Positions 1 to 8,383 are shown, counted from the first letter of the stretch. The stretch is 64,000 nt of DNA from Halomonas sp. Bachu 37 (GCF_039691755.1 NZ_CP137552.1:1922001-1986000), one strand, 5' to 3'. Made by a program: numbers and translations. The notes: generated from the letters alone by a model not told the origin.

Positions 1-2307
1 CCGCTGGAATACGGTGATTTCGAGGGTGTCATTCCCGAGAAATCCTATGGCGGCGGTACCTCCATGATCTGGGATCGTGGCGAGTGGCAACTCAACGGCA
101 AGCAGAAACAGGATCGCATCGACTTCACTCTCGACGGTGAAAAGCTCAAGGGGCGCTGGACGCTCACCCGCATGCACGGCAGCAAGGAGAAGGACGACAA
201 GCAGTGGCTGCTGATCAAGCGCAGCGACGAATCCAGCCGCCGATCTTCGGTAAGCGTGGATGACGACCGCAGTGTCGTCAGCGGGCGCAGCATGGCGGAG
301 ATCGCCGCGGATCGCGACAATGTATGGACCAGCGAAGGCGCCACCGCCACGCCCTCCTTGCCCGAGGTTGCCTCGCTGAAAGGCGCCGATAAGGCCGCTC
401 TGCCCCGGCAACCCCAACCGCAGCTCGCCACTCTGGGCCGTGAAACGCCGGACACCGGCGAGTGGATACACGAAGTGAAGCTCGATGGCTACCGGGTCAT
501 GGCCCGGCTCGAAAAGGGCAAGGTGCAGTTGATTACCCGCAACGGCAAGGACTGGACGCATCGTTTCCCCAAACTCGCCGAGCGCCTGGCCCAACTACCG
601 GTGGAGTCCGCCCTGCTCGACGGCGAAATCGTGGCCTTGGCCAAGGATGGCATCAGCAGTTTTCGCAAGCTTCAGGAAGCCCTCAGCGCTTCACGCACCA
701 ACGCCTTGGTCTATCAGGTATTCGATCTCCCCTACCTGCAAGGCTACGACTTGAAGCGGGTCCCCCTTACCGAGCGCAAGCAAGCCCTGTCACAACTTCT
801 CGCAGCGAGTGGCTTACGCGGCGATGGCCAGGTGCGCTACTCCGATCATCTGGATGCCCAGGGTCCCGCCTTCTTCGACCAGGCTTGCCGCCTGGGGCTC
901 GAAGGCATTATCAGCAAGCGCGCCGACAGCCGCTATCAGGAGAAACGCAGCAAGGATTGGTTGAAGATCAAGTGCGCCAGTCACGAGGAATTCGTGCTCG
1001 GCGGCTATACCGACCCCAGCGGCTCGCGCAGCGGCTTCGGCTCCCTGTTGATGGGCGCGTTCGATGCCGACGGCGAACTCGAGTATGCCGGACGCGTGGG
1101 TACCGGCTTCAGTCACCGCCAGCTGGAAAGCCTGAGCGCCACACTCGAGGCGCTGGAAACGTCGCGCTCGCCTTTCAACGGGCCGGTACCAGATGCGCGC
1201 GCCACCCACTGGGTGCGGCCCGAGCTAGTCATCGAGGTGGAGTTCACCGAACGCACCCGCGACGGCCGCTTGCGCCACCCGACGTTTCGCGGCCTGCGCG
1301 AGGATCGCAACCCGGAGGAGATTCGCATGACCCCGACCAAGGCCGCGCCTGTCGAGACGGCATCATCTAGTTCCGCCAAGCCGTCGACTTCCCGGCGAAC
1401 CAAGAGCGGCGAGGCGCAGGTCGCGGGAATGCGCCTGACCCATCCCGAGCGCGTCCTGTTTCCCGAGCAGGGTGTGACCAAGCTCGACCTGGCGCGTTTC
1501 TACGAGAGCATCCATGAATGGGTGCTGCCGCAACTCGCGAGGCGCCCTCTCTCGCTGGTGCGCTGCCCCCAGGGACGCACCGACGAGTGCTTTTTCCAGA
1601 AGCACCCGCGTGTCGCCATTCCCGCTTCCGTACCCCGGGTGGAGATCGCCGAGAAGGAGAACCGCACCAGCGAGTACGTCTATGTCGAGACGGCGGCAGA
1701 CCTGGTCGGCCTGGTCCAGGCCGGCGCATTGGAGATCCACCCCTGGGGTAGCCGCATCGACGATATCGAGCATCCCGACATTCTGGTATTCGACCTCGAC
1801 CCCTCGCCCGGGGTGGGCTGGAAGGAGATCCTGCGTGTCGCCCGGACGCTGCACGAACGCCTGGAATCGCTGGAGCTGACGAGTTTCGTGCGCACCACCG
1901 GCGGCAAGGGCCTGCACCTGGTGGTGCCGCTGGAGCCCAAAGCCGACTGGGACCAGGCCAAGGCGTTCTCCAAGGCGGTGGCGCAGCAGCACGCCGAGGC
2001 GGACCCCAAGCGCCTGACCGCCAGCATGTCCAAGACCAAGCGCGAAGGCCGGTTGTTCATCGATTACCTGCGCAACGGCCGCGGCAATACGGCGGTGGCA
2101 TCTTATACCGTGCGCGCCCGTGAAGGGGCGCCTGTGGCCGTCCCGGTGCGCTGGGACGAGCTCAACGCCGCGCTGAGGGCCGACCGCTACAACACCGACA
2201 ACCTGCGTCGGCGCCTGTCGGCTCTGCGCGAAGACCCGTGGGAAGGATTCCGCCAGGCGGCCCGCCCCCTCGATGCCAAGCGGCTCAAGGCAGTGGGTGT
2301 GAAATGA
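1..2307 (+). CDS. ligD: ATP-dependent DNA ligase D, 5' end outside window
   Basis: NHEJ ligase/polymerase. The frame is open from base 1, so the N-terminus is missing; 768 residues are visible. The first 75 or so residues are the end of the 3'-phosphoesterase domain (GVIPEKSYGGGT, IWDRGEW). The ATP-dependent ligase domain follows, with motif I KLDGYR and its nucleotidyl lysine at bases 478-480. The C-terminal archaeo-eukaryotic primase-type polymerase domain shows DLDPSPG at about base 1795 and KGLHLVVPL. The order phosphoesterase-ligase-polymerase is that of Pseudomonas LigD. A Ser/Thr-rich linker separates the ligase and polymerase domains. The stop codon lies within an 18-bp tandem duplication. 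The gene heads an apparent operon with a zinc-finger protein and two ku genes. Confidence 0.95.
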   Translation, partial: PLEYGDFEGVIPEKSYGGGTSMIWDRGEWQLNGKQKQDRIDFTLDGEKLKGRWTLTRMHGSKEKDDKQWLLIKRSDESSRRSSVSVDDDRSVVSGRSMAEIAADRDNVWTSEGATATPSLPEVASLKGADKAALPRQPQPQLATLGRETPDTGEWIHEVKLDGYRVMARLEKGKVQLITRNGKDWTHRFPKLAERLAQLPVESALLDGEIVALAKDGISSFRKLQEALSASRTNALVYQVFDLPYLQGYDLKRVPLTERKQALSQLLAASGLRGDGQVRYSDHLDAQGPAFFDQACRLGLEGIISKRADSRYQEKRSKDWLKIKCASHEEFVLGGYTDPSGSRSGFGSLLMGAFDADGELEYAGRVGTGFSHRQLESLSATLEALETSRSPFNGPVPDARATHWVRPELVIEVEFTERTRDGRLRHPTFRGLREDRNPEEIRMTPTKAAPVETASSSSAKPSTSRRTKSGEAQVAGMRLTHPERVLFPEQGVTKLDLARFYESIHEWVLPQLARRPLSLVRCPQGRTDECFFQKHPRVAIPASVPRVEIAEKENRTSEYVYVETAADLVGLVQAGALEIHPWGSRIDDIEHPDILVFDLDPSPGVGWKEILRVARTLHERLESLELTSFVRTTGGKGLHLVVPLEPKADWDQAKAFSKAVAQQHAEADPKRLTASMSKTKREGRLFIDYLRNGRGNTAVASYTVRAREGAPVAVPVRWDELNAALRADRYNTDNLRRRLSALREDPWEGFRQAARPLDAKRLKAVGVK

Positions 2308-2334
2308 CGCCAAAGGGTGAAATGACGCCAAGGG
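2299..2334 (+). repeat. 18-bp tandem duplication over the ligD stop codon
   Basis: GTGAAATGACGCCAAAGG at 2299-2316 is followed directly by a near-identical copy at 2317-2334. The first copy contains the ligD TGA (2305-2307) and the second adds another in-frame-looking GTGAAATGA. It looks like a recent slippage duplication; no regulatory role is evident. Confidence 0.8.
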
Positions 2335-2359
2335 GCGAGATAATCCCGAGGAGAGATAA

Positions 2360-2566
2360 ATGTCCCGACATGCGATAGAAAGCGAAACCCCATGGTGGCT
2401 GGAGTCCGGTCCCGAGACCTGCCAGTTCTGCCAGCACACCTTTCATTACGAGGCTGGTTATCACTGTATCCACTGCGATCAGCCGATCTGTCCGCTATGC
2501 GTGATGGAACTGGAGGATTCCCGTGACACCGTGTGTCCCGCCTGCCGGGACGAGGGGGCGAAATAA
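2360..2566 (+). CDS. Small four-CxxC zinc-binding protein in NHEJ operon
   Basis: A 68-residue protein with four CxxC pairs (C21/C24, C36/C39, C44/C47, C59/C62) plus His26, His29, His35 and His38. This pattern fits a cross-braced, RING/B-box-like fold holding two zinc ions. It starts 52 bp after ligD behind a GAGGAG ribosome site, and its TAA overlaps the ATG of the following ku (TAATG), so the two are probably translationally coupled. Seen: the cysteine pattern and the coupling. Inferred: an accessory or regulatory role in end joining, perhaps binding Ku, LigD or DNA. I do not recognise a named family. Confidence 0.85.
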   Translation: MSRHAIESETPWWLESGPETCQFCQHTFHYEAGYHCIHCDQPICPLCVMELEDSRDTVCPACRDEGAK

Positions 2567-3342
2567 TGGCCGCACGGACGATGTGGAAAGGCGTGATTCG
2601 CCTGGGTGAAGCCGGCGTTCCGGTCAAGCTCTACTCGGCCATCCAGGATCAGAGTGTGCATTTCCGGCTGCTGCATGAAAAGGATCGCTCCCCGGTCAAA
2701 CAGGCCATGGTCAATCCCGAAACCGATGAAGTCGTTCCTTATGCCGACATTCGCCGCGCCTATCGCACCAAGGAGGGCAGCCTGGTGATGCTCGACAAGG
2801 AGGAACTCGAATCGCTGGAACCCGAGCCTTCCCGGGATATCGAAGTCGTCGCTTTTCTTCACCCGCACGTGATCGACCATCGCTGGTACGACCGCCCCTA
2901 TTACCTGGGACCCGATGACAACGATGAAGACTACCGGGCCTTGATCGCGGCGCTGGAACATAGCGGTAAAGAAGGCGTGGTCCGCTGGGTGATGCGCAAG
3001 AAAGCCTATATCGGCGCGCTACGCCTGCATCAAGGCGTACCCATGTTGATGTCGCTGCGCAACGAGGAACAAGTAGTGTCCGCCGACTCCCTGGAGCCGC
3101 CCAAGGGCAAGAAGCTGGATTCCAAGGAGCTGGATATGGCCCGGCAACTGATTGGCATGTTGGAAGCTCCATTCGAGCCCGAGGAGTACCACGACCAATA
3201 CCGCGATCAGGTAAAGGAGATGATCGCCGCCAAGCAGCGTGGCGAAAGCGTCAAGGTCACTCCGATCCGCCGCCCCAAGCCTTCCAGCGACCTGTCCAAG
3301 GCGCTGGAAGCCAGCCTGAAACAGGAGCGCAAACGTGCCTGA
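2566..3342 (+). CDS. ku: Ku homodimer-type protein, first copy
   Basis: Bacterial Ku, the DNA-end-binding ring that recruits LigD. At 258 residues it is a core-only Ku (beta-barrel plus arms). It opens MAARTMWKGVIRLGEAGVPVK, which matches the usual W-G-I/L-G-L-V-xVPV-Y entry of the family, and it lacks a long basic tail. I chose the ATG at 2566, which overlaps the stop of the zinc-finger gene and has a purine-rich GAGGGGG upstream; an in-frame start at 2533 lies inside the previous gene. The stop overlaps the GTG start of the second ku, a further sign of one coupled operon. Confidence 0.93.
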   Translation: MAARTMWKGVIRLGEAGVPVKLYSAIQDQSVHFRLLHEKDRSPVKQAMVNPETDEVVPYADIRRAYRTKEGSLVMLDKEELESLEPEPSRDIEVVAFLHPHVIDHRWYDRPYYLGPDDNDEDYRALIAALEHSGKEGVVRWVMRKKAYIGALRLHQGVPMLMSLRNEEQVVSADSLEPPKGKKLDSKELDMARQLIGMLEAPFEPEEYHDQYRDQVKEMIAAKQRGESVKVTPIRRPKPSSDLSKALEASLKQERKRA

Positions 3343-4597
3343 CAAACGCTCTTCGAAAAACCGCAAGCAGGGTAAGGACAACACCGAGAACACGGATGAC
3401 AAGAAGCGCTTTCATGCCAGCGGCCCGCGCCCTTTCTGGTCCGGCACCATCACCTTCGGCCTGGTCAGCCTATCGGTGAACCTCTACCCGGCCAACCGCG
3501 CCAAACCGGTCTCGCTGCGCATGGTGGATAAGCACGGCACGCCGCTGGCACGCCGCTATTTTTGCCAGAAGGAGCAGCGCGTCCTCGAAAGCGATGAACT
3601 GATCCGCGGCTACGAGGTGGAAAAGAACGAGTTCGTGGTAGTGGAGGATCGCGAGCTGGAGGAACTAGCGCCGGAGAAGTCCCAGGAAATCGACCTCAAG
3701 CGCTTCGTCGGCCTCGACGAGATCGACCCGATGTATTTCCAGCGCGCCTACTTTCTTGCCCCCGACAAGGGCGTTACCAAGGCCTACCGCCTGCTGGCAA
3801 AGACCATGGAGGAGTCGCAGCGCGCCGGTATCGCCAGTTTCGTCATGCGCGGTAAGGAGTATCTGGTGGCGATCATCGCCGAAAAAGGAATCCTTCGCGC
3901 CGAAACCCTGCGCTTTGCCGATGAGCTGCGCTCCCCCGACGATATCGACCTTCCCCAGGAAGACACGACAAGCAAACAGGACTCTCCCGACAAGAAACGT
4001 ATCGAGCAGTTCGAAAAAGCCATTGAGTCACTCTCCACCGATACGCTCGAGCGCGAGCTGCTCGAGGACCAACATAGCCACGACATCCTGGAGCGGGTAC
4101 GGGAAAAGCTCGCCAATGACGAGGATGTATTCGATACGCCGGATGAGCCCGAGCCCGAAGATGAGCAAGGTGGCGAAGTCATCGACCTGATGCAGGTACT
4201 CAAGCAGAGCCTTTCTCAGGGCAAGCCACCCCAACAGGACGAGGCGAGCGAGCCCAAAGCCAAGGATAAAAAAGACAAGGACAAGAAAAAGAACAAGAAG
4301 AAGGCCAAAAACAAGGACAAGGACAAGGACAAGGACAAGGACAAGGACAAGGACAAAAAGAGTAAGCGCAAAGACAAGGATAAGAAAAAGGAGAAGGAGA
4401 AGGAGACGAAAAAAGTCAAAGCCAAGGCCGAAGACAACGATACAAAAGCGCGCAAGAAACCCTCACGAACCGCAAACCAGGACCTTGCCGCCCTATCGAA
4501 ACAAGAGCTTTACCAACGTGCCCAGGAAAAGCAGATTGCCGGACGCAGCACCATGAGCAAACCGCAACTGGTGGAAGCGCTACAAGAGCAACAATAA
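3335..4597 (+). CDS. ku: Ku protein, second copy, with long Lys/Asp-rich tail and SAP-like end
   Basis: A second Ku paralogue of 420 residues. The Ku core spans about residues 28-290 (FWSGTITFGLVSLSVNLYPA at the start). A strongly charged tail of about 100 residues dominated by Lys-Asp and Lys-Lys steps follows. The last 35 residues (LSKQELYQRAQEKQIAGRSTMS) resemble a SAP/Rho-N-like helical DNA-binding element. The GTG start at 3335 overlaps the upstream stop by 8 bp and follows CAGGAG. Basic tails on bacterial Ku are known to aid threading along DNA and contact with LigD. Two adjacent unlike Ku proteins suggest a heterodimer; that is inference, by analogy with Sinorhizobium, where paired ku genes act together. 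Confidence 0.92.
   Translation: MPDKRSSKNRKQGKDNTENTDDKKRFHASGPRPFWSGTITFGLVSLSVNLYPANRAKPVSLRMVDKHGTPLARRYFCQKEQRVLESDELIRGYEVEKNEFVVVEDRELEELAPEKSQEIDLKRFVGLDEIDPMYFQRAYFLAPDKGVTKAYRLLAKTMEESQRAGIASFVMRGKEYLVAIIAEKGILRAETLRFADELRSPDDIDLPQEDTTSKQDSPDKKRIEQFEKAIESLSTDTLERELLEDQHSHDILERVREKLANDEDVFDTPDEPEPEDEQGGEVIDLMQVLKQSLSQGKPPQQDEASEPKAKDKKDKDKKKNKKKAKNKDKDKDKDKDKDKDKKSKRKDKDKKKEKEKETKKVKAKAEDNDTKARKKPSRTANQDLAALSKQELYQRAQEKQIAGRSTMSKPQLVEALQEQQ
4313..4354 (+). repeat. AAGGAC hexanucleotide repeat, seven copies
   Basis: Seven perfect AAGGAC units inside the second ku encode a run of Lys-Asp. Because the unit is two codons long, slippage would alter tail length without changing frame. Imperfect AAGGAC/AAAGAC units extend on both sides (about 4261-4410). 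Confidence 0.9.
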
Positions 4598-4653
4598 TGA
4601 TAGGCAGTGCCATGTCCTTCCCGAAATAACCGAGCCCCGCTGCGTGACGCAAC

Positions 4654-4683
4654 GAAACAGGCCGCCCTAAGGTGGCCCGTTTC
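4654..4683. terminator. Hairpin terminator between convergent ku and TonB receptor genes
   Basis: GAAACAGGCCGCC, loop CTAA, then GGTGGCCCGTTTC form a 13-bp stem with two G-T positions. It lies between the ends of two convergent genes and could serve both strands. Confidence 0.75.
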
Positions 4684-4709
4684 ACTGCGTCACTAACCTC
4701 GTGTTCGGT

Positions 4710-6752
4710 TCAGAACCCAAGCTCCAGCCCGGCGTAGAAGGTACGCCCCGCTGCGGGCTCGTAGAAACGCCCGTAATTGCCGTTCAAACGCACATTGGCG
4801 TAATGCTCTTCATCCAGAAGGTTGCGAATTCCGGCGTAGGCCTTGAGCTGCGTGTCATCACCGAGCCACCAGCCATCCCCGGCGCGCAGGTTGACCAGCC
4901 AGTAGCCGTCGACCTCGGTCTCGTTGGCGTTATCCGCCACCATGTCGCCGGTGTACTGGGTTTCCAGGGTGGCGAAACGCTCGTCCATGCCCTGCCAGGA
5001 GAGCCGGTTGACCCAGACCTGTTCGGGCAAGCCGGGAATTCGCTTGCCGTCGAACGCCTCGTCCTGGGTCGAGAAGCTGTCGAACTCGTAGCGTGCCAGG
5101 GTCAGGGCGCTATCCAGTCGCCAGTTCGCCGCGAACTGCCAGCCCAGGGCCACTTCCACGCCGTCGCGCTCGGTATCACCGGCGTTCTGGTAGAAAGTGC
5201 GCCCATCCGGCCCGTCGTAATAGGGCACCAGTTCGTCGCGTACGCGCACCGAAAACAGCGCCACGTCATAATCGAGCCCGTTGGCGAAATTGCCGCGCAG
5301 CCCCAGCTCCCGGTTCCAGGCTTTTTGCGGCTCAATGCCGGGATTGAACCCGCCTCCTTCCGGATTGGCGAATTCGGAAAACGTCGGCGTCTCGAAGGCC
5401 GTCCCGGTGTTCACATACGCTTGATGGTCGGGCAGGTAACGGTAGCTGAGCCCCGCCGAGCCGCTCCACTCGTCGAAGGTGCGCCGGCCGCTCTCGTCGC
5501 CGTCGTCGAGAAAGGCATCGTCCACCTCCAGCTCTACCCGGTCGAACCGCGTACCCAGCGACAGCGTGATCTCTTCGCTGACGTCGAGATCACCCTGGAC
5601 GAATACGCCCGTCGAGGTAGCGGTCTGGGTTTCGTCGGCGGATTCTGCCAGGGCGCGCCCCTGCGCATCGACATCGCGCCGCCAGCGATCGTCCTCCTGA
5701 CGTGCCGCCTCGACTCCCGCCACGTAGCGCAGCGGCATGTCCGCCAGATTCAGGGCTTGGTGGTACTCCGCACCAAAGCCGTAATAGTCACGCTGGTAGC
5801 CGATCAGGCTATCACCCACGTAGGGCAGCTGCTGCTCGAAATCGCGCTGGGAGATAAACCCTTTCACATGCAGCTCGCCGGGGCCGACGGCGAGATCCTC
5901 GTACTGCAGCGCTACCAGTTGCTGGTCGACGCTCTGCCCGGCATCCAGAGCCAGGGAGTTGGGAGCGGCCTGGTCGCGCCCCTGCGCCACTTCATCTGCC
6001 TGCAGGGCGCCGGGGTCTTCCGAACGCGGGTTCTCGAGCAGGTTGACGATGGCCGTCAAGGCGCGCTCGCTACCCAGCTCCCGGCGCAGCTTGGCATTGA
6101 GCAGATACTTCTCGGTCGAACTCTGTTCGCGGTAGCCATCGACGTTGAGCGCCGACAGGCTGACATGGTGGGACCAGTCTCCCTGGCGCCCTCCGGCCTG
6201 CAGCGAGGCCTTGCGATAGCCGTCGCTGCCGCCCTCGATACGCAGGCTCGGGCGGGTCTCCTCGCGGCCATCCCGCGTGGTGACGGAAATCACCCCGCCC
6301 GCGGCATTGCCGTATAGCACCGAAGAGGGGCCGCGAATCACCTCGATGCTTTCCGCGCTGTCGAGGTCGATGGCGTCCAGCTGCGCCTGGCCATCGGGCA
6401 ACGTATAGGGAATGCCATCGACCATGACGGTGATGCCACGTACCCCGAAGGGCGCCCGCGCCCCGAAGCCGCGGATGGCGATACGCTGGCCCTGGGCGAA
6501 ATTATCGCGATTCTGTAGGAACACCCCCGGTACCATTCTCAGCGTCTCGTCCAGGCGCACGCGCTGTTTTCCCTGCTGTATCTCGGTTTCATCGATGGTC
6601 GAAACGGCAGCGGGCGTGGCGTAGAGCTCTCGTTCCAGGCGTGGCGCGGTGACTTGCAGGGTCGGCATGCTCGTCTCGCCGGTTTGTCCCCACGCCTGGG
6701 TCGTGGCAACACAGCTGAACAAGCAAAACGAGGTGGTAATAAATTTAAACAC
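4710..6752 (-). CDS. TonB-dependent outer-membrane receptor
   Basis: A 680-residue outer-membrane receptor. A signal peptide (MFKFITTSFCLFSCVATTQA) is followed by a plug domain with IRGFGARAPFGVRGITVMVDG and IEVIRGPSSVLYGNAAGGVI, then a beta-barrel ending in Phe (FYAGLELGF). The start codon is GTG, preceded by GGGAGGGA. The plug resembles the FecA/PupA-like branch, but the substrate (ferric chelate, other metal or cobalamin) cannot be read from sequence. No transporter genes adjoin it, so it must rely on a TonB system and inner-membrane partner encoded elsewhere. I see no convincing Fur box upstream. Confidence 0.9.
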   Translation of the reverse strand: MFKFITTSFCLFSCVATTQAWGQTGETSMPTLQVTAPRLERELYATPAAVSTIDETEIQQGKQRVRLDETLRMVPGVFLQNRDNFAQGQRIAIRGFGARAPFGVRGITVMVDGIPYTLPDGQAQLDAIDLDSAESIEVIRGPSSVLYGNAAGGVISVTTRDGREETRPSLRIEGGSDGYRKASLQAGGRQGDWSHHVSLSALNVDGYREQSSTEKYLLNAKLRRELGSERALTAIVNLLENPRSEDPGALQADEVAQGRDQAAPNSLALDAGQSVDQQLVALQYEDLAVGPGELHVKGFISQRDFEQQLPYVGDSLIGYQRDYYGFGAEYHQALNLADMPLRYVAGVEAARQEDDRWRRDVDAQGRALAESADETQTATSTGVFVQGDLDVSEEITLSLGTRFDRVELEVDDAFLDDGDESGRRTFDEWSGSAGLSYRYLPDHQAYVNTGTAFETPTFSEFANPEGGGFNPGIEPQKAWNRELGLRGNFANGLDYDVALFSVRVRDELVPYYDGPDGRTFYQNAGDTERDGVEVALGWQFAANWRLDSALTLARYEFDSFSTQDEAFDGKRIPGLPEQVWVNRLSWQGMDERFATLETQYTGDMVADNANETEVDGYWLVNLRAGDGWWLGDDTQLKAYAGIRNLLDEEHYANVRLNGNYGRFYEPAAGRTFYAGLELGF

Positions 6753-6873
6753 GGGGGTCCCTCCCAGGAGCGATACTTGCTAAATAGATGCTGACGAAAC
6801 GTCACAGGAATACAGTCTAGCCGCTGACGAAACCAGTGAACGTTATTCTCGACGACATGTCATAACGGAACGG

Positions 6874-6888
6874 CTTATCGTCGATAAG
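6874..6888. promoter_or_regulatory. 15-bp odd palindrome between divergent TonB receptor and yqaE-like gene
   Basis: CTTATCG-T-CGATAAG is a perfect 7+1+7 palindrome 60 bp upstream of the YqaE-like start and about 120 bp upstream of the receptor start. It could be an operator for either gene. The cognate factor is unknown. Confidence 0.4.
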
Positions 6889-6948
6889 TTTGACGTCCAT
6901 GCCTACACTTGCAAGACGCAATTCTTCACTGGAAGCAAAGGAGGCTTC

Positions 6949-7122
6949 ATGGCATTTACCGCGACCGATCCCATCAAGATGATTTTTGCCATTATCCTGC
7001 CGCCCGTCGGCGTTTTTCTGGAGGTCGGCCTGAAAGGCCATTTCTGGTTGAATATTCTGCTGACCTTGTTCGGCTTCATACCGGGCATCATTCACGCGTT
7101 TTACGTAATTTTGAAACACTAG
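6949..7122 (+). CDS. YqaE/Pmp3-family small membrane protein
   Basis: A 57-residue protein, MAFTATDPIKMIFAIILPP at the start and FIPGIIHAFYVILKH at the end, with two hydrophobic helices separated by a short GLKGHFWLN turn. This is the layout of the YqaE/Pmp3 (UPF0057) family. In yeast and plants these proteins influence membrane potential and tolerance to salt and cold; the bacterial role is not settled. A strong AAAGGAGG ribosome site lies just upstream. Its own terminator follows at 7195. Confidence 0.88.
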   Translation: MAFTATDPIKMIFAIILPPVGVFLEVGLKGHFWLNILLTLFGFIPGIIHAFYVILKH

Positions 7123-7194
7123 CGTTCTGAAGCACCAGCTTCGTCTCGCCTCATTCGGTAGCGCTGTGCATGACGTGCTGCGCCTAACCCAGTC

Positions 7195-7221
7195 CCGGCG
7201 GCCTTCCAGGCCGCCGGTTTT
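7195..7221 (+). terminator. Rho-independent terminator after YqaE-like gene
   Basis: A perfect 9-bp stem (CCGGCGGCC, loop TTCCA, GGCCGCCGG) is followed directly by TTTT. It isolates the small membrane gene from the radical SAM gene downstream. Confidence 0.85.
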
Positions 7222-7225
7222 GTAT

Positions 7226-7269
7226 TTGCCAATACGCCAATGCACTTTATACTGTATATAAATATAGCT
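7226..7269 (+). promoter_or_regulatory. Sigma-70-like promoter overlapped by a LexA-like SOS box
   Basis: TTGCCA (7226-7231) and TATACT (7248-7253), 16 bp apart, form a plausible promoter for the radical SAM gene. Positions 7250-7269 read TACTGTATATAAATATAGCT, which matches the gammaproteobacterial LexA consensus CTGT-N8-ACAG apart from one base in the right half (ATAG). The box overlaps the -10, where a repressor would block initiation. Inference only; no binding is shown. Confidence 0.6.
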
Positions 7270-7297
7270 TTAAAAGCATTTATACAGGAGCAGGCGC

Positions 7298-8383
7298 ATG
7301 CACGATCCGCGGCCAGATAGCGCCAGCCAGACGGTGCGCAAGGGGCGCGGGGCCACCTACGACCCGCACAATCGCTTCGCTCCCAGCCGAGTGGTCGAGG
7401 AAGACGATGGCTGGTGGCAGGAGCCGATCCCCGACAAGTTGCCGACCCAGGTGCGCGAAGAACCCAGCAAGAGCGCACTTTCCTGGAATCGTTCGCCCGA
7501 TCTTGCCTTCGACCGGTCGTTGAATCCTTACCGGGGCTGCGAGCACGGCTGTATCTACTGTTTCGCCCGGCCGAGCCACGCTTACTGGGACTACTCTCCG
7601 GGGCTGGACTTCGAAACCAAGCTGATCGCCCGCACCGGCCTGGTGGAGCGCCTGCGTGAAGAGCTGTGTAAACCCGGCTACGTCTGTCGCCCTATCAACT
7701 TGTCCGGAAATACCGACTGCTATCAGCCGCTCGAGGCCGAGCGACGCACTACCCGGCAATTGCTGGAGCTGCTGCTGGAGTGCCGTCATCCCGTCACCTT
7801 GGTCACCAAGAGCTCGTTGATCCTGCGCGACCTGGAGCTCCTCTCGGCAATGGCGGAGCAGCGCCTGGTAAGGGTATTCATCAGCCTGACCAGCCTGGAT
7901 AACCAGCTGAAACGCACACTGGAGCCGCGCACGGCCGGGCCTCGGGCGCGCTTGCGCATCATGGAGGAGCTGAACACGGCCAGTATTCCCGTGGGCGCCT
8001 TGGTTTCTCCAGTGATTCCGGGGTTGACCGATCATGAACTGGAAGACCTGCTGGAGGCCGCTAGCCGAGCCGGCGCGCGTACCGCCAACTGGATGCTGCT
8101 GCGACTGCCCCATGAAGTGGCGCCGCTCTTCGAAGCCTGGCTCGAGGCTCACTACCCGGAGCGTGCCGCCAAGGTCATGAGCCTGATTCGCCAATGCCGC
8201 GGCGGCAAGGATTATGACGCCCGCTTCGGCCACCGTTTTCGTGGCGAAGGTGTTTTCGCCGACATGATCAATCAACGTTTCAGGCGCGCCAGCCGCCGGC
8301 TGGGGCTGCAGGACCGCACGGAAATGGGCCTTGATACCCAGTCGTTTCGCCCGCCCCATCCCCAGGGCGATCTATTCCGCTAG
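7298..8383 (+). CDS. PA0069-family radical SAM protein (SplB-like)
   Basis: A 361-residue radical S-adenosylmethionine enzyme. The [4Fe-4S] motif CEHGCIYC lies at about residues 82-89, preceded by SLNPYRGC, as in PA0069/Rv2578c proteins that are distantly related to spore photoproduct lyase. LSGNTDCYQPLE and VTLVTKSSLILRDLELL are conserved blocks of that family. Its reaction is not established. The start codon ATG at 7298 follows ACAGGAG. The upstream LexA-like box suggests induction by DNA damage, which would fit a repair role. The next gene begins 33 bp after the stop. Confidence 0.88.
   Translation: MHDPRPDSASQTVRKGRGATYDPHNRFAPSRVVEEDDGWWQEPIPDKLPTQVREEPSKSALSWNRSPDLAFDRSLNPYRGCEHGCIYCFARPSHAYWDYSPGLDFETKLIARTGLVERLREELCKPGYVCRPINLSGNTDCYQPLEAERRTTRQLLELLLECRHPVTLVTKSSLILRDLELLSAMAEQRLVRVFISLTSLDNQLKRTLEPRTAGPRARLRIMEELNTASIPVGALVSPVIPGLTDHELEDLLEAASRAGARTANWMLLRLPHEVAPLFEAWLEAHYPERAAKVMSLIRQCRGGKDYDARFGHRFRGEGVFADMINQRFRRASRRLGLQDRTEMGLDTQSFRPPHPQGDLFR

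Noticed and set aside
4701..6317. 538-codon plus-strand frame opposite the TonB receptor
   Set aside because: The minus strand encodes a complete receptor with signal peptide, plug and barrel; the plus frame shows no family features.
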